Part shown: piece after piece, positions 1 through 6,297 of the stretch
How the letters are laid out: the number at the start of each line of letters is the position of its first letter
How positions within the stretch are numbered: position 1 is the stretch's first letter
From: Zeimonas sp036675585
Lineage (GTDB): Bacteria; Pseudomonadota; Gammaproteobacteria; Burkholderiales; Burkholderiaceae_E
NCBI GenBank assembly: GCA_036675585.1
Contig: JAKFES010000264.1
Coordinates: 1 to 8,910 of the forward strand
Length of the DNA stretch: 8,910 bases
Reading direction: 5' to 3'
Position numbers and translations under genes: made by a program
Notes under the pieces: model-generated
The model's database searches: none
What the model saw: the letters and a program-made list of their open reading frames with translations, nothing else
What the model was told of the DNA's origin: nothing

Positions 1-509
1 GGCTGGGTGCGGGCGGCGGCGCTCTTCGTCGGTTCGCTTTTCGCGCTCGGCTTCTTCGCGTCGGATTTCGAGGTCGCCGCGGCCTTCGCATCGGCCGCTT
101 TCGCGTCGGCCGCCTTTGCATCGGCCGCTGCTTTCGCCTCGGCCGCCTTCGTGTCCGCTACCCTGGCATCGTCGCCGGCGTCGGGGCCCGCCGCGCCGCG
201 GGAATCGGCGGGTCCTTCGGGCGCGGCCGATGGCGCGGGCGGCGCCGCATCGTGGCCCGGTGCCGGCAGCGTGATCGGCTCGTCGGCGAAGCGGGGGGCC
301 TCGGCGGTGGGCAACGGCGCGTCGCGCGGTGGAATCTCGATCTCGACGTCGGTGATCGTCTGGCGCGGCTCGGAATCGAGCACGAGCGGCAGCACGATGG
401 CGCCCGCTGCGCCGAGCACGACGGCACCGACGAGGCGTCGGCGCGCACGCTTCTTCTGGGTAAGGGCCGGGTCGAGTGCGGCGGCGTCCGCCGGGCTACG
501 ACGCGCCAT
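1..509 (-). CDS. dedD: DedD-like SPOR-family membrane protein, N-terminal part (C-terminus beyond window)
   Basis: The first 169 codons are visible, starting at the ATG at 509 and running off the left edge. The start is firm: the frame has a TAA at 557 and no other usable start before 509, although no clear Shine-Dalgarno precedes it. The product has a basic cytoplasmic N-terminus (RRRSP-type; KKRARRR at about 19-25) and one hydrophobic segment at about 26-44. A conserved-looking stretch, ITDVEIEIPPRD, follows at 52-63, then a Pro/Ala linker and an Ala/Lys helix of AKAAD-type repeats at about 119-146. This is the layout of betaproteobacterial DedD/SPOR proteins: one inner-membrane anchor, a periplasmic linker and a C-terminal peptidoglycan-binding SPOR domain, acting at the division septum. 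The SPOR domain itself would lie beyond the window, so the name rests on the N-terminus and on its place just after accD-folC, where dedD sits in many proteobacteria. Another Ala-rich single-pass protein is possible. Confidence 0.8.
   Translation of the reverse strand, partial: MARRSPADAAALDPALTQKKRARRRLVGAVVLGAAGAIVLPLVLDSEPRQTITDVEIEIPPRDAPLPTAEAPRFADEPITLPAPGHDAAPPAPSAAPEGPADSRGAAGPDAGDDARVADTKAAEAKAAADAKAADAKAADAKAAATSKSDAKKPSAKSEPTKSAAARTQ
72..155 (-). repeat. Ala/Lys (KAAxAKAAD) coding repeat in the dedD-like gene
   Basis: Codons 119-146 of the dedD-like gene encode near-tandem units such as DAKAADAKAADAKAA. On the plus strand this shows as recurring tcggccgc / ttcgc(a/g)tcggcc words. 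Ala with regularly spaced Lys, Asp and Glu predicts a long single alpha-helix like the TolA stalk, which could span the periplasm between the membrane anchor and the distal domain. The repeat units are nearly identical at DNA level, so length variation by slippage is plausible. Confidence 0.75.
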
Positions 510-568
510 GACCGGAGCCGCAAGCCGTGCAGCGGACGGCGCGAGAGGCTGCCATTACGGGCTGCGCT
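510..568. other. folC-dedD intergenic gap (59 bases)
   Basis: This gap lies between the folC stop and the dedD-like ATG. On the minus strand I see no T-run after a hairpin, so no intrinsic terminator, and no convincing -35/-10 pair. There is also no good Shine-Dalgarno before the ATG at 509; the nearest bases read GGCTCCGGTC. The dedD-like gene therefore probably depends on read-through from folC. Confidence 0.5.
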
Positions 569-1891
569 TCAGTGGGGACGCCGCAAGGACGGATCCGGCG
601 AGCTGGCACGAGTGGCAAGAATGTCCGCGACAGTGAGGAAAGATCCGAAGACGATGATTCTATCATTCGGGTGCGCGAGACGACGCAGCGCCTGCAACGC
701 GGCCGACGGCGACGCGAAGCGATCGATGCGCGGCAGCGAGCCTTCGGTTGCGCCGGCCGCCGCCTCTTCCACGCCGGCCGCGCGCAGCCGCTCGGCGATC
801 CACTGCGCACTGGCCGCGCGCGGACCGGGGAGATCGACGACGCACCAGTGGTCGATGCGCGACTTCATGGCTTCGATGATCGCGTCGACGTCCTTGTCGC
901 GCAGCACGCCGAAGACCGCGAACGTGCGACCGCCGTGCTCCATCGCGTCGAGATTGCTCGCCAGGTGCGCCGCGGCGTGCGGGTTGTGCGCGACGTCGAG
1001 CACGATGCTCGGCATCCCGGGGAGCACCTGGAAGCGGCCCGGCAGCTCGACGACGGCGAAACCCTCGCGCACCGCCTGCTGGCTCACCGGCAGGCGCCCG
1101 CGCAGCGCCTCGAGCGCGGCCAGCACACCCGATGCGTTGAGCAGCTGGTTCGCGCCGCGCAGCGCCGGATACGCGATCGAATTGCGCCGCTGCGCGCGCC
1201 CGCGATACGACCACTGCTGTCGATCGCCGGTGTAATGGAAATCGTGCCCGACACGCCACAGATCGGCACCGATCGAACGCGCGTACTCGACGAGCGAGTC
1301 GGGCGGCATCGGGTCGCTGCAGATCGCCGGCCGCCCGGCCCGGAAGATGTGCGCCTTCTCCCAGCCGATGCGCTCGCGCGAATCGCCCAGGTATTCGGCG
1401 TGATCGACGTCGATGCTGGTGACGATCGCGCAGTCGGCATCGACGAGGTTCACGGCGTCGAGCCGCCCGCCCAGCCCCACTTCGAGGATCACCGCGTCGA
1501 GCGGCTCGCGCGCGAACAGGCGAAGCGCTGCCAGCGTCGAGAACTCGAAATAGGTCAGCGGCGTGTCGCCCCGCGCAGCCTCCACCGCCTCGAACTGCTC
1601 GACGATCGCCTCGTCGCCCGCCGGGCGCCCGCCGACGCGCACGCGCTCGTTGAAGCGCAGCAGATGCGGCGACGTGTACACGCCGACGCGATAGCCGGCC
1701 GACATCAGGATCGCCTCGAGCATCGCGCAGCTCGATCCCTTGCCGTTGGTGCCGCCGACGGTGATGACGACGGCCGGGATCGACAGGCCGAGCCGCTCGG
1801 CGACGGCACGCACGCGCTCGAGTCCGAGGTCGACCGTCTTCGGGTGCAGGCGCTCGATCCGCTCGAGCCATTCGGCAAGCGGCCGGGACAT
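569..1891 (-). CDS. folC: Bifunctional dihydrofolate synthase / folylpolyglutamate synthase
   Basis: The protein has 440 residues, normal for FolC. It is a cytoplasmic ATP-dependent ligase that joins glutamate to dihydropteroate and then extends the gamma-glutamyl tail of folates. Visible motifs are the P-loop GGTNGKGS at 46-53, YTSPHLLRFNERV at about 72-84, and LEVGLGGRLDA at 136-146 with the Mg-binding Glu at about 137. DVDHAEYLG at 161-169 follows, then GWEKAHIFR at 176-184, whose Lys179 matches the carbamylated lysine of the E. coli enzyme. ELPGRFQ at 282-288 and LDVAHNPHA at 298-306 mark the C-terminal domain. The ATG at 1891 shares its A with the accD TGA, a TGATG junction, and a GAGG lies 10 bases upstream. 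The gene is complete with no lesion. Family and function are clear; only dual rather than single activity is inferred, from the usual bacterial enzyme. Confidence 0.97.
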   Translation of the reverse strand: MSRPLAEWLERIERLHPKTVDLGLERVRAVAERLGLSIPAVVITVGGTNGKGSSCAMLEAILMSAGYRVGVYTSPHLLRFNERVRVGGRPAGDEAIVEQFEAVEAARGDTPLTYFEFSTLAALRLFAREPLDAVILEVGLGGRLDAVNLVDADCAIVTSIDVDHAEYLGDSRERIGWEKAHIFRAGRPAICSDPMPPDSLVEYARSIGADLWRVGHDFHYTGDRQQWSYRGRAQRRNSIAYPALRGANQLLNASGVLAALEALRGRLPVSQQAVREGFAVVELPGRFQVLPGMPSIVLDVAHNPHAAAHLASNLDAMEHGGRTFAVFGVLRDKDVDAIIEAMKSRIDHWCVVDLPGPRAASAQWIAERLRAAGVEEAAAGATEGSLPRIDRFASPSAALQALRRLAHPNDRIIVFGSFLTVADILATRASSPDPSLRRPH

Positions 1892-2760
1892 CAGGCGAGG
1901 GCCTCGCTCGGCTGCTTCGAGAGCAGCGCCAGCAGGCGCGCGATCTCGTCGCGCATCTGCCGGCGATCGACGATCATGTCGATCGCGCCCTTCTCGAGCA
2001 GGAACTCCGAGCGCTGGAAGCCTTCGGGCAGCTTGGTGCGCACCGTCTGCTCGATGACGCGCGGGCCGGCGAAGCCGATCAGCGCACGCGGTTCGGCCAT
2101 GACGACGTCGCCGAGGAAGCAGAAGCTCGCCGACACGCCGCCCATCGTCGGGTCGGTGAGCACCGAAAGATACGGCAGTTTCTTCTCGGCCAGCCGCGCG
2201 AGCATCGCGGTCGTCTTGGCCATCTGCATCAGCGACAGCAGGCCTTCCTGCATGCGCGCGCCGCCCGACGCCGCGACCGACACGAAGGGCACGCGCTGTT
2301 CGATCGCGGCCTGCACGCCGCGCGCGAAGCGCTCGCCGACCACCGAGCCCATCGACCCGCCCATGAAATCGAACTCGAAGGCCGCGATGACGACGGGGAT
2401 GGTGCGGATCGCACCGCCCTGCACGACGAGCGCGTCGGTCTCGCCGGTATCGTCCATCGCCTCGCGCAGCCGTTCCGGATATTTGCGGCTGTCCTTGAAC
2501 TTCAGCGCATCGACCGGCAGCACTTCGTGGCCGATCTCGTAGCGGCCTTCGGCGTCGAGCAGCAGGTCGAGCCGCTTGCGCGCCGACACGCGCATGTGGT
2601 GCGTGCATTTCGGGCACACGTTCAGGTTCGCCTCGAGATCGGCCGAATACAGCACGGCGTCGCACGACGGGCACTTGACCCAGACGCCTTCGGGAACCTT
2701 CTTTCCGCCCGCCGGCGAGCGCTTGATGCGCGGCGGCAGCAGCTTGTCGAGCCAGGTCAT
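1891..2760 (-). CDS. accD: Acetyl-CoA carboxylase carboxyltransferase subunit beta
   Basis: The protein has 289 residues, typical for AccD. With AccA it forms the carboxyltransferase that moves CO2 from biotin on AccB to acetyl-CoA, giving malonyl-CoA for fatty acid synthesis. A four-cysteine zinc ribbon is complete: Cys30, Cys33, Cys49 and Cys52 (CPSC ... CPKC). The crotonase-like core follows, with GGSMGSVVGERF at 134-145, SGGARMQE at 165-172 and DPTMGGVSASF at 203-213, which form the oxyanion and acyl-CoA site. GFAGPRVIEQT at 229-239 completes the set. The start is the ATG at 2760, which overlaps the trpA stop as ATGA; the N-terminus MTWLDKLLPP matches the family. There is no strong Shine-Dalgarno, so translation is probably coupled to trpA. 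The gene ends in a TGATG overlap with folC. Confidence 0.98.
   Translation of the reverse strand: MTWLDKLLPPRIKRSPAGGKKVPEGVWVKCPSCDAVLYSADLEANLNVCPKCTHHMRVSARKRLDLLLDAEGRYEIGHEVLPVDALKFKDSRKYPERLREAMDDTGETDALVVQGGAIRTIPVVIAAFEFDFMGGSMGSVVGERFARGVQAAIEQRVPFVSVAASGGARMQEGLLSLMQMAKTTAMLARLAEKKLPYLSVLTDPTMGGVSASFCFLGDVVMAEPRALIGFAGPRVIEQTVRTKLPEGFQRSEFLLEKGAIDMIVDRRQMRDEIARLLALLSKQPSEALA
1902..1905 (-). promoter_or_regulatory. folC ribosome binding site (GAGG)
   Basis: GAGG on the minus strand lies 10 bases before the folC ATG, inside the last codons of accD. It sits within a small inverted repeat at 1895-1907 (six-base arms, one central base). This could fold in the mRNA and be opened by ribosomes finishing accD, but such a short G/C repeat may be chance. 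Confidence 0.45.
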
Positions 2761-3584
2761 GGGTTGGATTCCGGATGGGGGTCGGGCGCCGGCGCATCGA
2801 GCGCGGCGCGGATCGACGCGACGAACTCGCGCGCGCGTTGCGGCGCCTGCGCGGCGGGTCCGTCGCGCAGCACTTCGATCGTCTTCGTTCCGATGATGAC
2901 CGCGTCGGCGGCCTGCGCGACGGCGCGTGCCGTGGCGCCGTCGCGGATGCCGAAGCCGACGCCGACCGGAAGCGTGGTGCGGCGGCGGATGTGCGCCACC
3001 CGTGCGACGACGTCGTCGACATCGAGCGTGCCGCCGGTGGTCCCCTTCAGCGACACGTAATAGACGTATCCGCTCGCCGCGCCGAGCACGCTCTCGATGC
3101 GCGATTCGCTCGACGTGGGCGCGAGCAGGAACACCGGATCGATGCCCGCCGCGCGCGCGGCGTGCGCGAAGGCCTCGCACTCCTCCGGCGGATAGTCGAC
3201 GACGAGCACGCCGTCGACGCCGGCCGCGGCGGCCGCGTCGAGAAACGCCTGCACGCCGAAGCGCTCGATCGGATTCGCATAGCCCATCAGCACGATCGGC
3301 GTCGCATCGTCGCCGGCGCGAAACGCGCGCACGATGTCGAGCACGTCGCGCAGGCCGACGCCCTGCGCGAGCACCTGCTCGTTGGAGCGCTGGATCACCG
3401 GCCCGTCGGCCATCGGATCGGAGAACGGCACGCCGAGCTCGATCACGTCGGCCCCGCCTTCGACGAGCGCGCGCAGCACCGGCACCGCGAGTTCGCGCTG
3501 CGGGTAGCCGGTGGTCACGTAGGGGATCAGCGCCTTGCGCCCGGCGGCGGCGAGCCGGGCGAACGTACGCTCGAGGCGCTTCAT
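2757..3584 (-). CDS. trpA: Tryptophan synthase alpha subunit
   Basis: The protein has 275 residues, normal for TrpA. It is a TIM-barrel enzyme that cleaves indole-3-glycerol phosphate to indole and glyceraldehyde 3-phosphate, passing indole through a tunnel to TrpB. The catalytic acids fall at Glu49 and Asp60, the same numbers as in the Salmonella enzyme, inside IELGVPFSDPMADGPVIQ at 48-65. The strand VLMGYANP at 98-105 and the SLKGTTGG loop at 178-185 are intact, as is the phosphate-binding GFGIRDG at 210-216. A short Pro-rich tail (PAPDPHPESNP) ends the protein and looks lineage-specific. The ATG at 3584 overlaps the trpB stop as ATGA, and the gene ends in another ATGA overlap with accD. 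No separate strong Shine-Dalgarno is seen, so translational coupling to trpB is likely. Confidence 0.98.
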   Translation of the reverse strand: MKRLERTFARLAAAGRKALIPYVTTGYPQRELAVPVLRALVEGGADVIELGVPFSDPMADGPVIQRSNEQVLAQGVGLRDVLDIVRAFRAGDDATPIVLMGYANPIERFGVQAFLDAAAAAGVDGVLVVDYPPEECEAFAHAARAAGIDPVFLLAPTSSESRIESVLGAASGYVYYVSLKGTTGGTLDVDDVVARVAHIRRRTTLPVGVGFGIRDGATARAVAQAADAVIIGTKTIEVLRDGPAAQAPQRAREFVASIRAALDAPAPDPHPESNP

Positions 3585-4783
3585 TCCAGGTCGATGCCCG
3601 CGCGCTGCGCGACGGTGTGCATGTCCTTGTCTCCGCGACCCGAGAGGTTCACGAGAATGACCTTGTCCGCGGGCAGCTGCGGCGCCATGCGCGCCGCGTG
3701 CGCCAGCGCATGGCTCGATTCGAGCGCCGGGAGAATGCCTTCGATCCGGCAGCAGTCGTGGAAAGCGGCGAGCGCCTCGTCGTCGTCGACGACGACGTAC
3801 TGCGCGCGGCCGCTGTCCTTGAGCCATGCGTGCTCGGGGCCGACGCCGGGGTAGTCGAGTCCGGCCGAAACCGAATGCGTGTGCAGGATCTGGCCGTCGT
3901 CGTCCTGCAGCAGGTAGGTGCGGTTGCCGTGCAGCACGCCGGGCGCACCGGCGGTGAGCGATGCCGCGTGCCGGCCGGTGGACACGCCGTCTCCGCCGGC
4001 CTCGACGCCGACGAGCTGCACGCCGGGCACGTCGAGATACGGGTGGAAGATGCCGATCGCGTTCGAGCCGCCGCCCACGCAGGCGACGACGAAATCGGGT
4101 TGGCGGCCGATCGCCTCGGGCATCTGCTGCCGGCATTCGCGGCCGATCACCGACTGGAAATCGCGCACCATCACCGGATACGGATGCGGGCCGGCAACGG
4201 TGCCGATGATGTAGAACGTATCCTCGACGTGCGCGACCCAGTCGCGCATCGCCTCGTTCAGCGCATCCTTCAGCGTGCGCGAGCCGCTGTGCACCGGCAC
4301 CACCTCGGCGCCGAGCAGCTTCATCCGGTACACGTTCTGGCGCTGGCGCACGACGTCCTCGGCGCCCATGTACACGACGCACGCCATGCCGAGCCGCGCG
4401 GCCACCGTCGCCGTCGCCACGCCGTGCTGCCCGGCACCGGTTTCGGCGATCACGCGCGGCTTGCCCATGCGCGCGGCGAGCAGCGCCTGGCCGACCGTGT
4501 TGTTGATCTTGTGCGCGCCGGTGTGGTTGAGGTCTTCGCGCTTGAACCAGATCTGCGCGCCGCCCAGCCGATCGGACCAGCGCCGGGCGTGGTACACCGG
4601 CGACGGACGGCCGACGAAATGCTTCAGCTCGTATTCGAGCTCGGCGACGAAGGCCGGGTCGTTGCGGTAGTGCTCGTAAGCGTCGCGCAATTCGTCGAGC
4701 GCATGCACCAGCGTTTCGGCGACGAAGCGTCCGCCGTACGGGCCGAAATGGCCTGTTGCATCGGGAAGGTCGTACGGCTTCAT
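3581..4783 (-). CDS. trpB: Tryptophan synthase beta subunit
   Basis: The protein has 400 residues and is of the standard TrpB1 type. It is a PLP enzyme that condenses indole from TrpA with L-serine to give L-tryptophan, working as an alpha2-beta2 complex in the cytoplasm. The PLP-binding lysine is Lys92 in KREDLNHTGAHKINN, and the catalytic glutamate is Glu114 in AETGAGQHG. The spacing of 22 between them equals that in Salmonella TrpB (Lys87, Glu109). The PLP phosphate loop GGGSNA is at 237-242, and Ser381 in NLSGRGDKD matches the residue that contacts the PLP ring nitrogen. The signature HSVSAGLDYPGVGPEH at 303-318 is intact. The ATG at 4783 lies 7 bases past the trpF stop, with GGTGA as a likely ribosome binding site. 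The stop overlaps trpA by four bases. Confidence 0.98.
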   Translation of the reverse strand: MKPYDLPDATGHFGPYGGRFVAETLVHALDELRDAYEHYRNDPAFVAELEYELKHFVGRPSPVYHARRWSDRLGGAQIWFKREDLNHTGAHKINNTVGQALLAARMGKPRVIAETGAGQHGVATATVAARLGMACVVYMGAEDVVRQRQNVYRMKLLGAEVVPVHSGSRTLKDALNEAMRDWVAHVEDTFYIIGTVAGPHPYPVMVRDFQSVIGRECRQQMPEAIGRQPDFVVACVGGGSNAIGIFHPYLDVPGVQLVGVEAGGDGVSTGRHAASLTAGAPGVLHGNRTYLLQDDDGQILHTHSVSAGLDYPGVGPEHAWLKDSGRAQYVVVDDDEALAAFHDCCRIEGILPALESSHALAHAARMAPQLPADKVILVNLSGRGDKDMHTVAQRAGIDLE

Positions 4784-4784
4784 C

Positions 4785-4794
4785 GTGAATTCAC
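4785..4794. promoter_or_regulatory. 10-base perfect palindrome at the trpF-trpB junction, next to the trpB ribosome binding site
   Basis: GTGAATTCAC reads the same on both strands. It overlaps the trpF stop codon and most of the GGTGA (minus strand, 4791-4795) that is the best Shine-Dalgarno for trpB, 7 bases before its ATG. As RNA it is too short for a stable hairpin. It could be chance, and no regulator is inferred. Confidence 0.35.
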
Positions 4795-5453
4795 CGGGCC
4801 GCATCGGCCCGCAATACCTCGGCGACGAATCGCTCCATGCGTTGCATCGATTTGCGGCGCGGCTGCGCGCGAACGCCGCCGTCGGCTGCGTCGGCCTGGA
4901 TTCCGCTGGAGGCGTCGACCCAGGCCGGCCGGACGCGTTCGATGGCGCCGGCGACGTTCTCCGGCGCCAGGCCGCCGGACAACGCGATCGGCAGCGGCCG
5001 GTGTTCGGGGATCCACGACCAGTCGAACGTTGCGCCACTGCCGCCGAAACCTGCGCTGTGGGAGTCGAGCAGCAGGACCTCGGCCCGGTCGTACCGAACG
5101 AACGATTCTAGCAAATCGCCCGGGCCTCGCATCCGCACGGCGCGCCAGCAGCGAACGCCGAGCGGCGTCGCGCGCACGCAGTCCTCGGGCGTCTCGTCGC
5201 CGTGGAACTGCACCGCGTCGAGTCCGACCGCGCCCGCGACGCGGCGCACGACGTCGGGCGGCGCATCGACGAACAGGCCCACGGCCGCGACGTACGACGG
5301 CAGCACCCGCCGCAGACCGGCCGCGTGCGCCGCATCGAGCGCACGCGGGCTCTTCGGATAGAACACCAGTCCGATGGCATCGACGCCGAGCGCGACGGCG
5401 TTGCGCACGTCGCCCGCGTCGACCAGCCCGCAGAACTTGATCCGGGTGCGCAT
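4791..5453 (-). CDS. trpF: Phosphoribosylanthranilate isomerase
   Basis: The protein has 220 residues, slightly longer than the roughly 200 usual for TrpF. It is a cytoplasmic TIM-barrel enzyme that performs the Amadori rearrangement of phosphoribosylanthranilate to CdRP in tryptophan synthesis. The catalytic cysteine is Cys8 in IKFCG and the catalytic aspartate is Asp130 in LLLDSHSAGFGGSG. FHGDETPE at 83-90, FDW at 143-145, LSGGLAPENV at 158-167 and the phosphate-binding DASSGI at 180-185 are present. Between DASSGI and the final helix (QRMERFV) there are extra residues, about 186-200, that the family usually lacks. The start is the ATG at 5453, sharing one base with the truA stop (TGATG), with GGAGG 10 bases upstream; a GTG one codon earlier is possible but less likely. 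trpE, trpG, trpD and trpC are not in the window. Confidence 0.96.
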   Translation of the reverse strand: MRTRIKFCGLVDAGDVRNAVALGVDAIGLVFYPKSPRALDAAHAAGLRRVLPSYVAAVGLFVDAPPDVVRRVAGAVGLDAVQFHGDETPEDCVRATPLGVRCWRAVRMRGPGDLLESFVRYDRAEVLLLDSHSAGFGGSGATFDWSWIPEHRPLPIALSGGLAPENVAGAIERVRPAWVDASSGIQADAADGGVRAQPRRKSMQRMERFVAEVLRADAAR

Positions 5454-6247
5454 CACGCGAACGCCTCCAGCAGGTCTTCCCCGTCGCTCCACGACGGCAC
5501 CGCGAAATGCGGCTCGTACTCGGCGCCGTCCAGGTACAGGCCGTCGGGCGCGAAGGTCGCGGCGGCCAGGCGGCGGTCGCGCGCGCCGAGCAGCTCGCCG
5601 ATCCACCGCACATCGCGCTTGCCTTCGCCCACCGCGAGCAGCGAGCCGACCAGGTTGCGAATCATATGGTGCAGGAACGCATTGCCGACGAAGGTGAAGA
5701 CGAGGAACGCACCGCGCTCGCGCAGCGACACCTCGTCGAGACGCCGAACCGGCGACGCGGCCTGGCATTCGGCCGAGCGGAATGCCGAGAAATCATGCTC
5801 GCCGACGAGCGCGAGCGCCGCGGCGCGCATGCGCTCGACGTCGAGCGCGCGGAAAGTCCAGCCGGCGCGCGCAGCGAGCAACGGGTGTCGCACCGCCGAT
5901 CGATACAGCAGGTACCGATAGCGCCGGCGCTGCGCACCGTATCGCGCGTGGAACGTGTCGGCGACGACCGTGGCGCTGCGCACCGCGATCGCCGACGGCA
6001 GATTCGAATTGACTCCGCGCACCCACGCCGTCAGCGGGCGCTTCGCCGACGTGTCGAAATGCACGACCTGGCGCAGCGCGTGCACGCCGGTGTCGGTGCG
6101 GCCCGCGCACACGGTTGCGATCGGCTCGCCGGCGACTGCGGCGAGCGCCGCCTCGAGCGTGTCCTGCGCGGTCGCGCCCCCCGGTTGCGTCTGCCAACCG
6201 GAGAAACGGCTTCCGTCGTAGGCGAGCGTCAGGGCATACCGGGTCAT
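5453..6247 (-). CDS. truA: tRNA pseudouridine(38-40) synthase TruA
   Basis: The protein has 264 residues, normal for TruA. It converts U38, U39 and U40 in the anticodon stem-loop of many tRNAs to pseudouridine. The N-terminus MTRYALTLAYDGSRFSGWQ matches the family start, so the ATG at 6247 is secure and no in-frame start lies just upstream. The catalytic aspartate is Asp52 in CAGRTDTGVHA. FHARYGAQRRRYRYLLY at 99-115, HDFSAFRS at 151-158, and FLHHMIRNLVGSLLAVG at 191-207 with its conserved Arg197 are intact. There is no Shine-Dalgarno before the ATG: the 20 bases upstream are the T-run of a terminator plus CGCGCAC. It is the first gene of the compact truA-trpF-trpB-trpA-accD-folC block. Confidence 0.97.
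   Translation of the reverse strand: MTRYALTLAYDGSRFSGWQTQPGGATAQDTLEAALAAVAGEPIATVCAGRTDTGVHALRQVVHFDTSAKRPLTAWVRGVNSNLPSAIAVRSATVVADTFHARYGAQRRRYRYLLYRSAVRHPLLAARAGWTFRALDVERMRAAALALVGEHDFSAFRSAECQAASPVRRLDEVSLRERGAFLVFTFVGNAFLHHMIRNLVGSLLAVGEGKRDVRWIGELLGARDRRLAAATFAPDGLYLDGAEYEPHFAVPSWSDGEDLLEAFA
5464..5468 (-). promoter_or_regulatory. trpF ribosome binding site (GGAGG)
   Basis: GGAGG on the minus strand, within the last codons of truA, lies 10 bases before the trpF ATG. It supports the ATG at 5453 as start. It is the best Shine-Dalgarno in the window, in contrast with the bare start of truA. Confidence 0.65.
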
Positions 6248-6254
6248 GTGCGCG
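6248..6254 (-). other. truA start region without Shine-Dalgarno
   Basis: Only CGCGCAC separates the last T of the upstream terminator tract from the truA ATG. No purine-rich ribosome binding sequence occurs here or in the T-run. The nearest GGGGGAG lies inside the terminator stem, about 32 bases from the ATG, too far for a normal Shine-Dalgarno contact. Initiation would have to be leaderless, or helped by the U-rich tract, for example through ribosomal protein S1. Confidence 0.6.
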
Positions 6255-6287
6255 AAAAAACAAAACGGGGAAGCCGAAGCTCCCCCG
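6255..6287 (-). terminator. Rho-independent terminator after fimV (UUCG tetraloop)
   Basis: On the minus strand a nine-base-pair stem (arms 6279-6287 and 6266-6274, one G-U pair) closes a C(UUCG)G tetraloop at 6275-6278. It is followed at once by TTTTGTTTTTT at 6265-6255. This is a textbook intrinsic terminator. It is oriented to end fimV transcripts 37-69 bases after the fimV stop, and would cut transcription just before truA. Confidence 0.9.
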
Positions 6288-6297
6288 AAACGGGCGG

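Noticed and set aside
496..555. A minus-strand ATG at 555 in the folC-dedD gap, starting a short peptide with a CTAC motif
   Set aside because: It has no ribosome binding sequence and overlaps the dedD-like start in another frame; the short CxxC is chance-level.
7..636. A 209-codon plus-strand frame with an FASAAFASAA repeat
   Set aside because: The repeat is the antisense reading of the AKAAD-type repeat of the dedD-like gene, whose membrane anchor and start are convincing.
527..2542. A 671-codon open frame on the plus strand, opposite folC and accD
   Set aside because: Arg/Asp/His-rich translation with no recognisable domain; the opposite strand carries complete FolC and AccD. Long antisense frames are expected at this GC content.
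4848..4901. A frameshift in trpF that could explain the odd C-terminal loop
   Set aside because: The frame remains open and returns to a normal final helix, and the neighbouring frames show no better match to TrpF.
2927..5440. An 837-codon open frame on the plus strand, opposite trpA-trpB-trpF
   Set aside because: It is very rich in Arg and Ala, matches no family, and mirrors the GC-biased codons of trpA, trpB and trpF, which have all their catalytic motifs.
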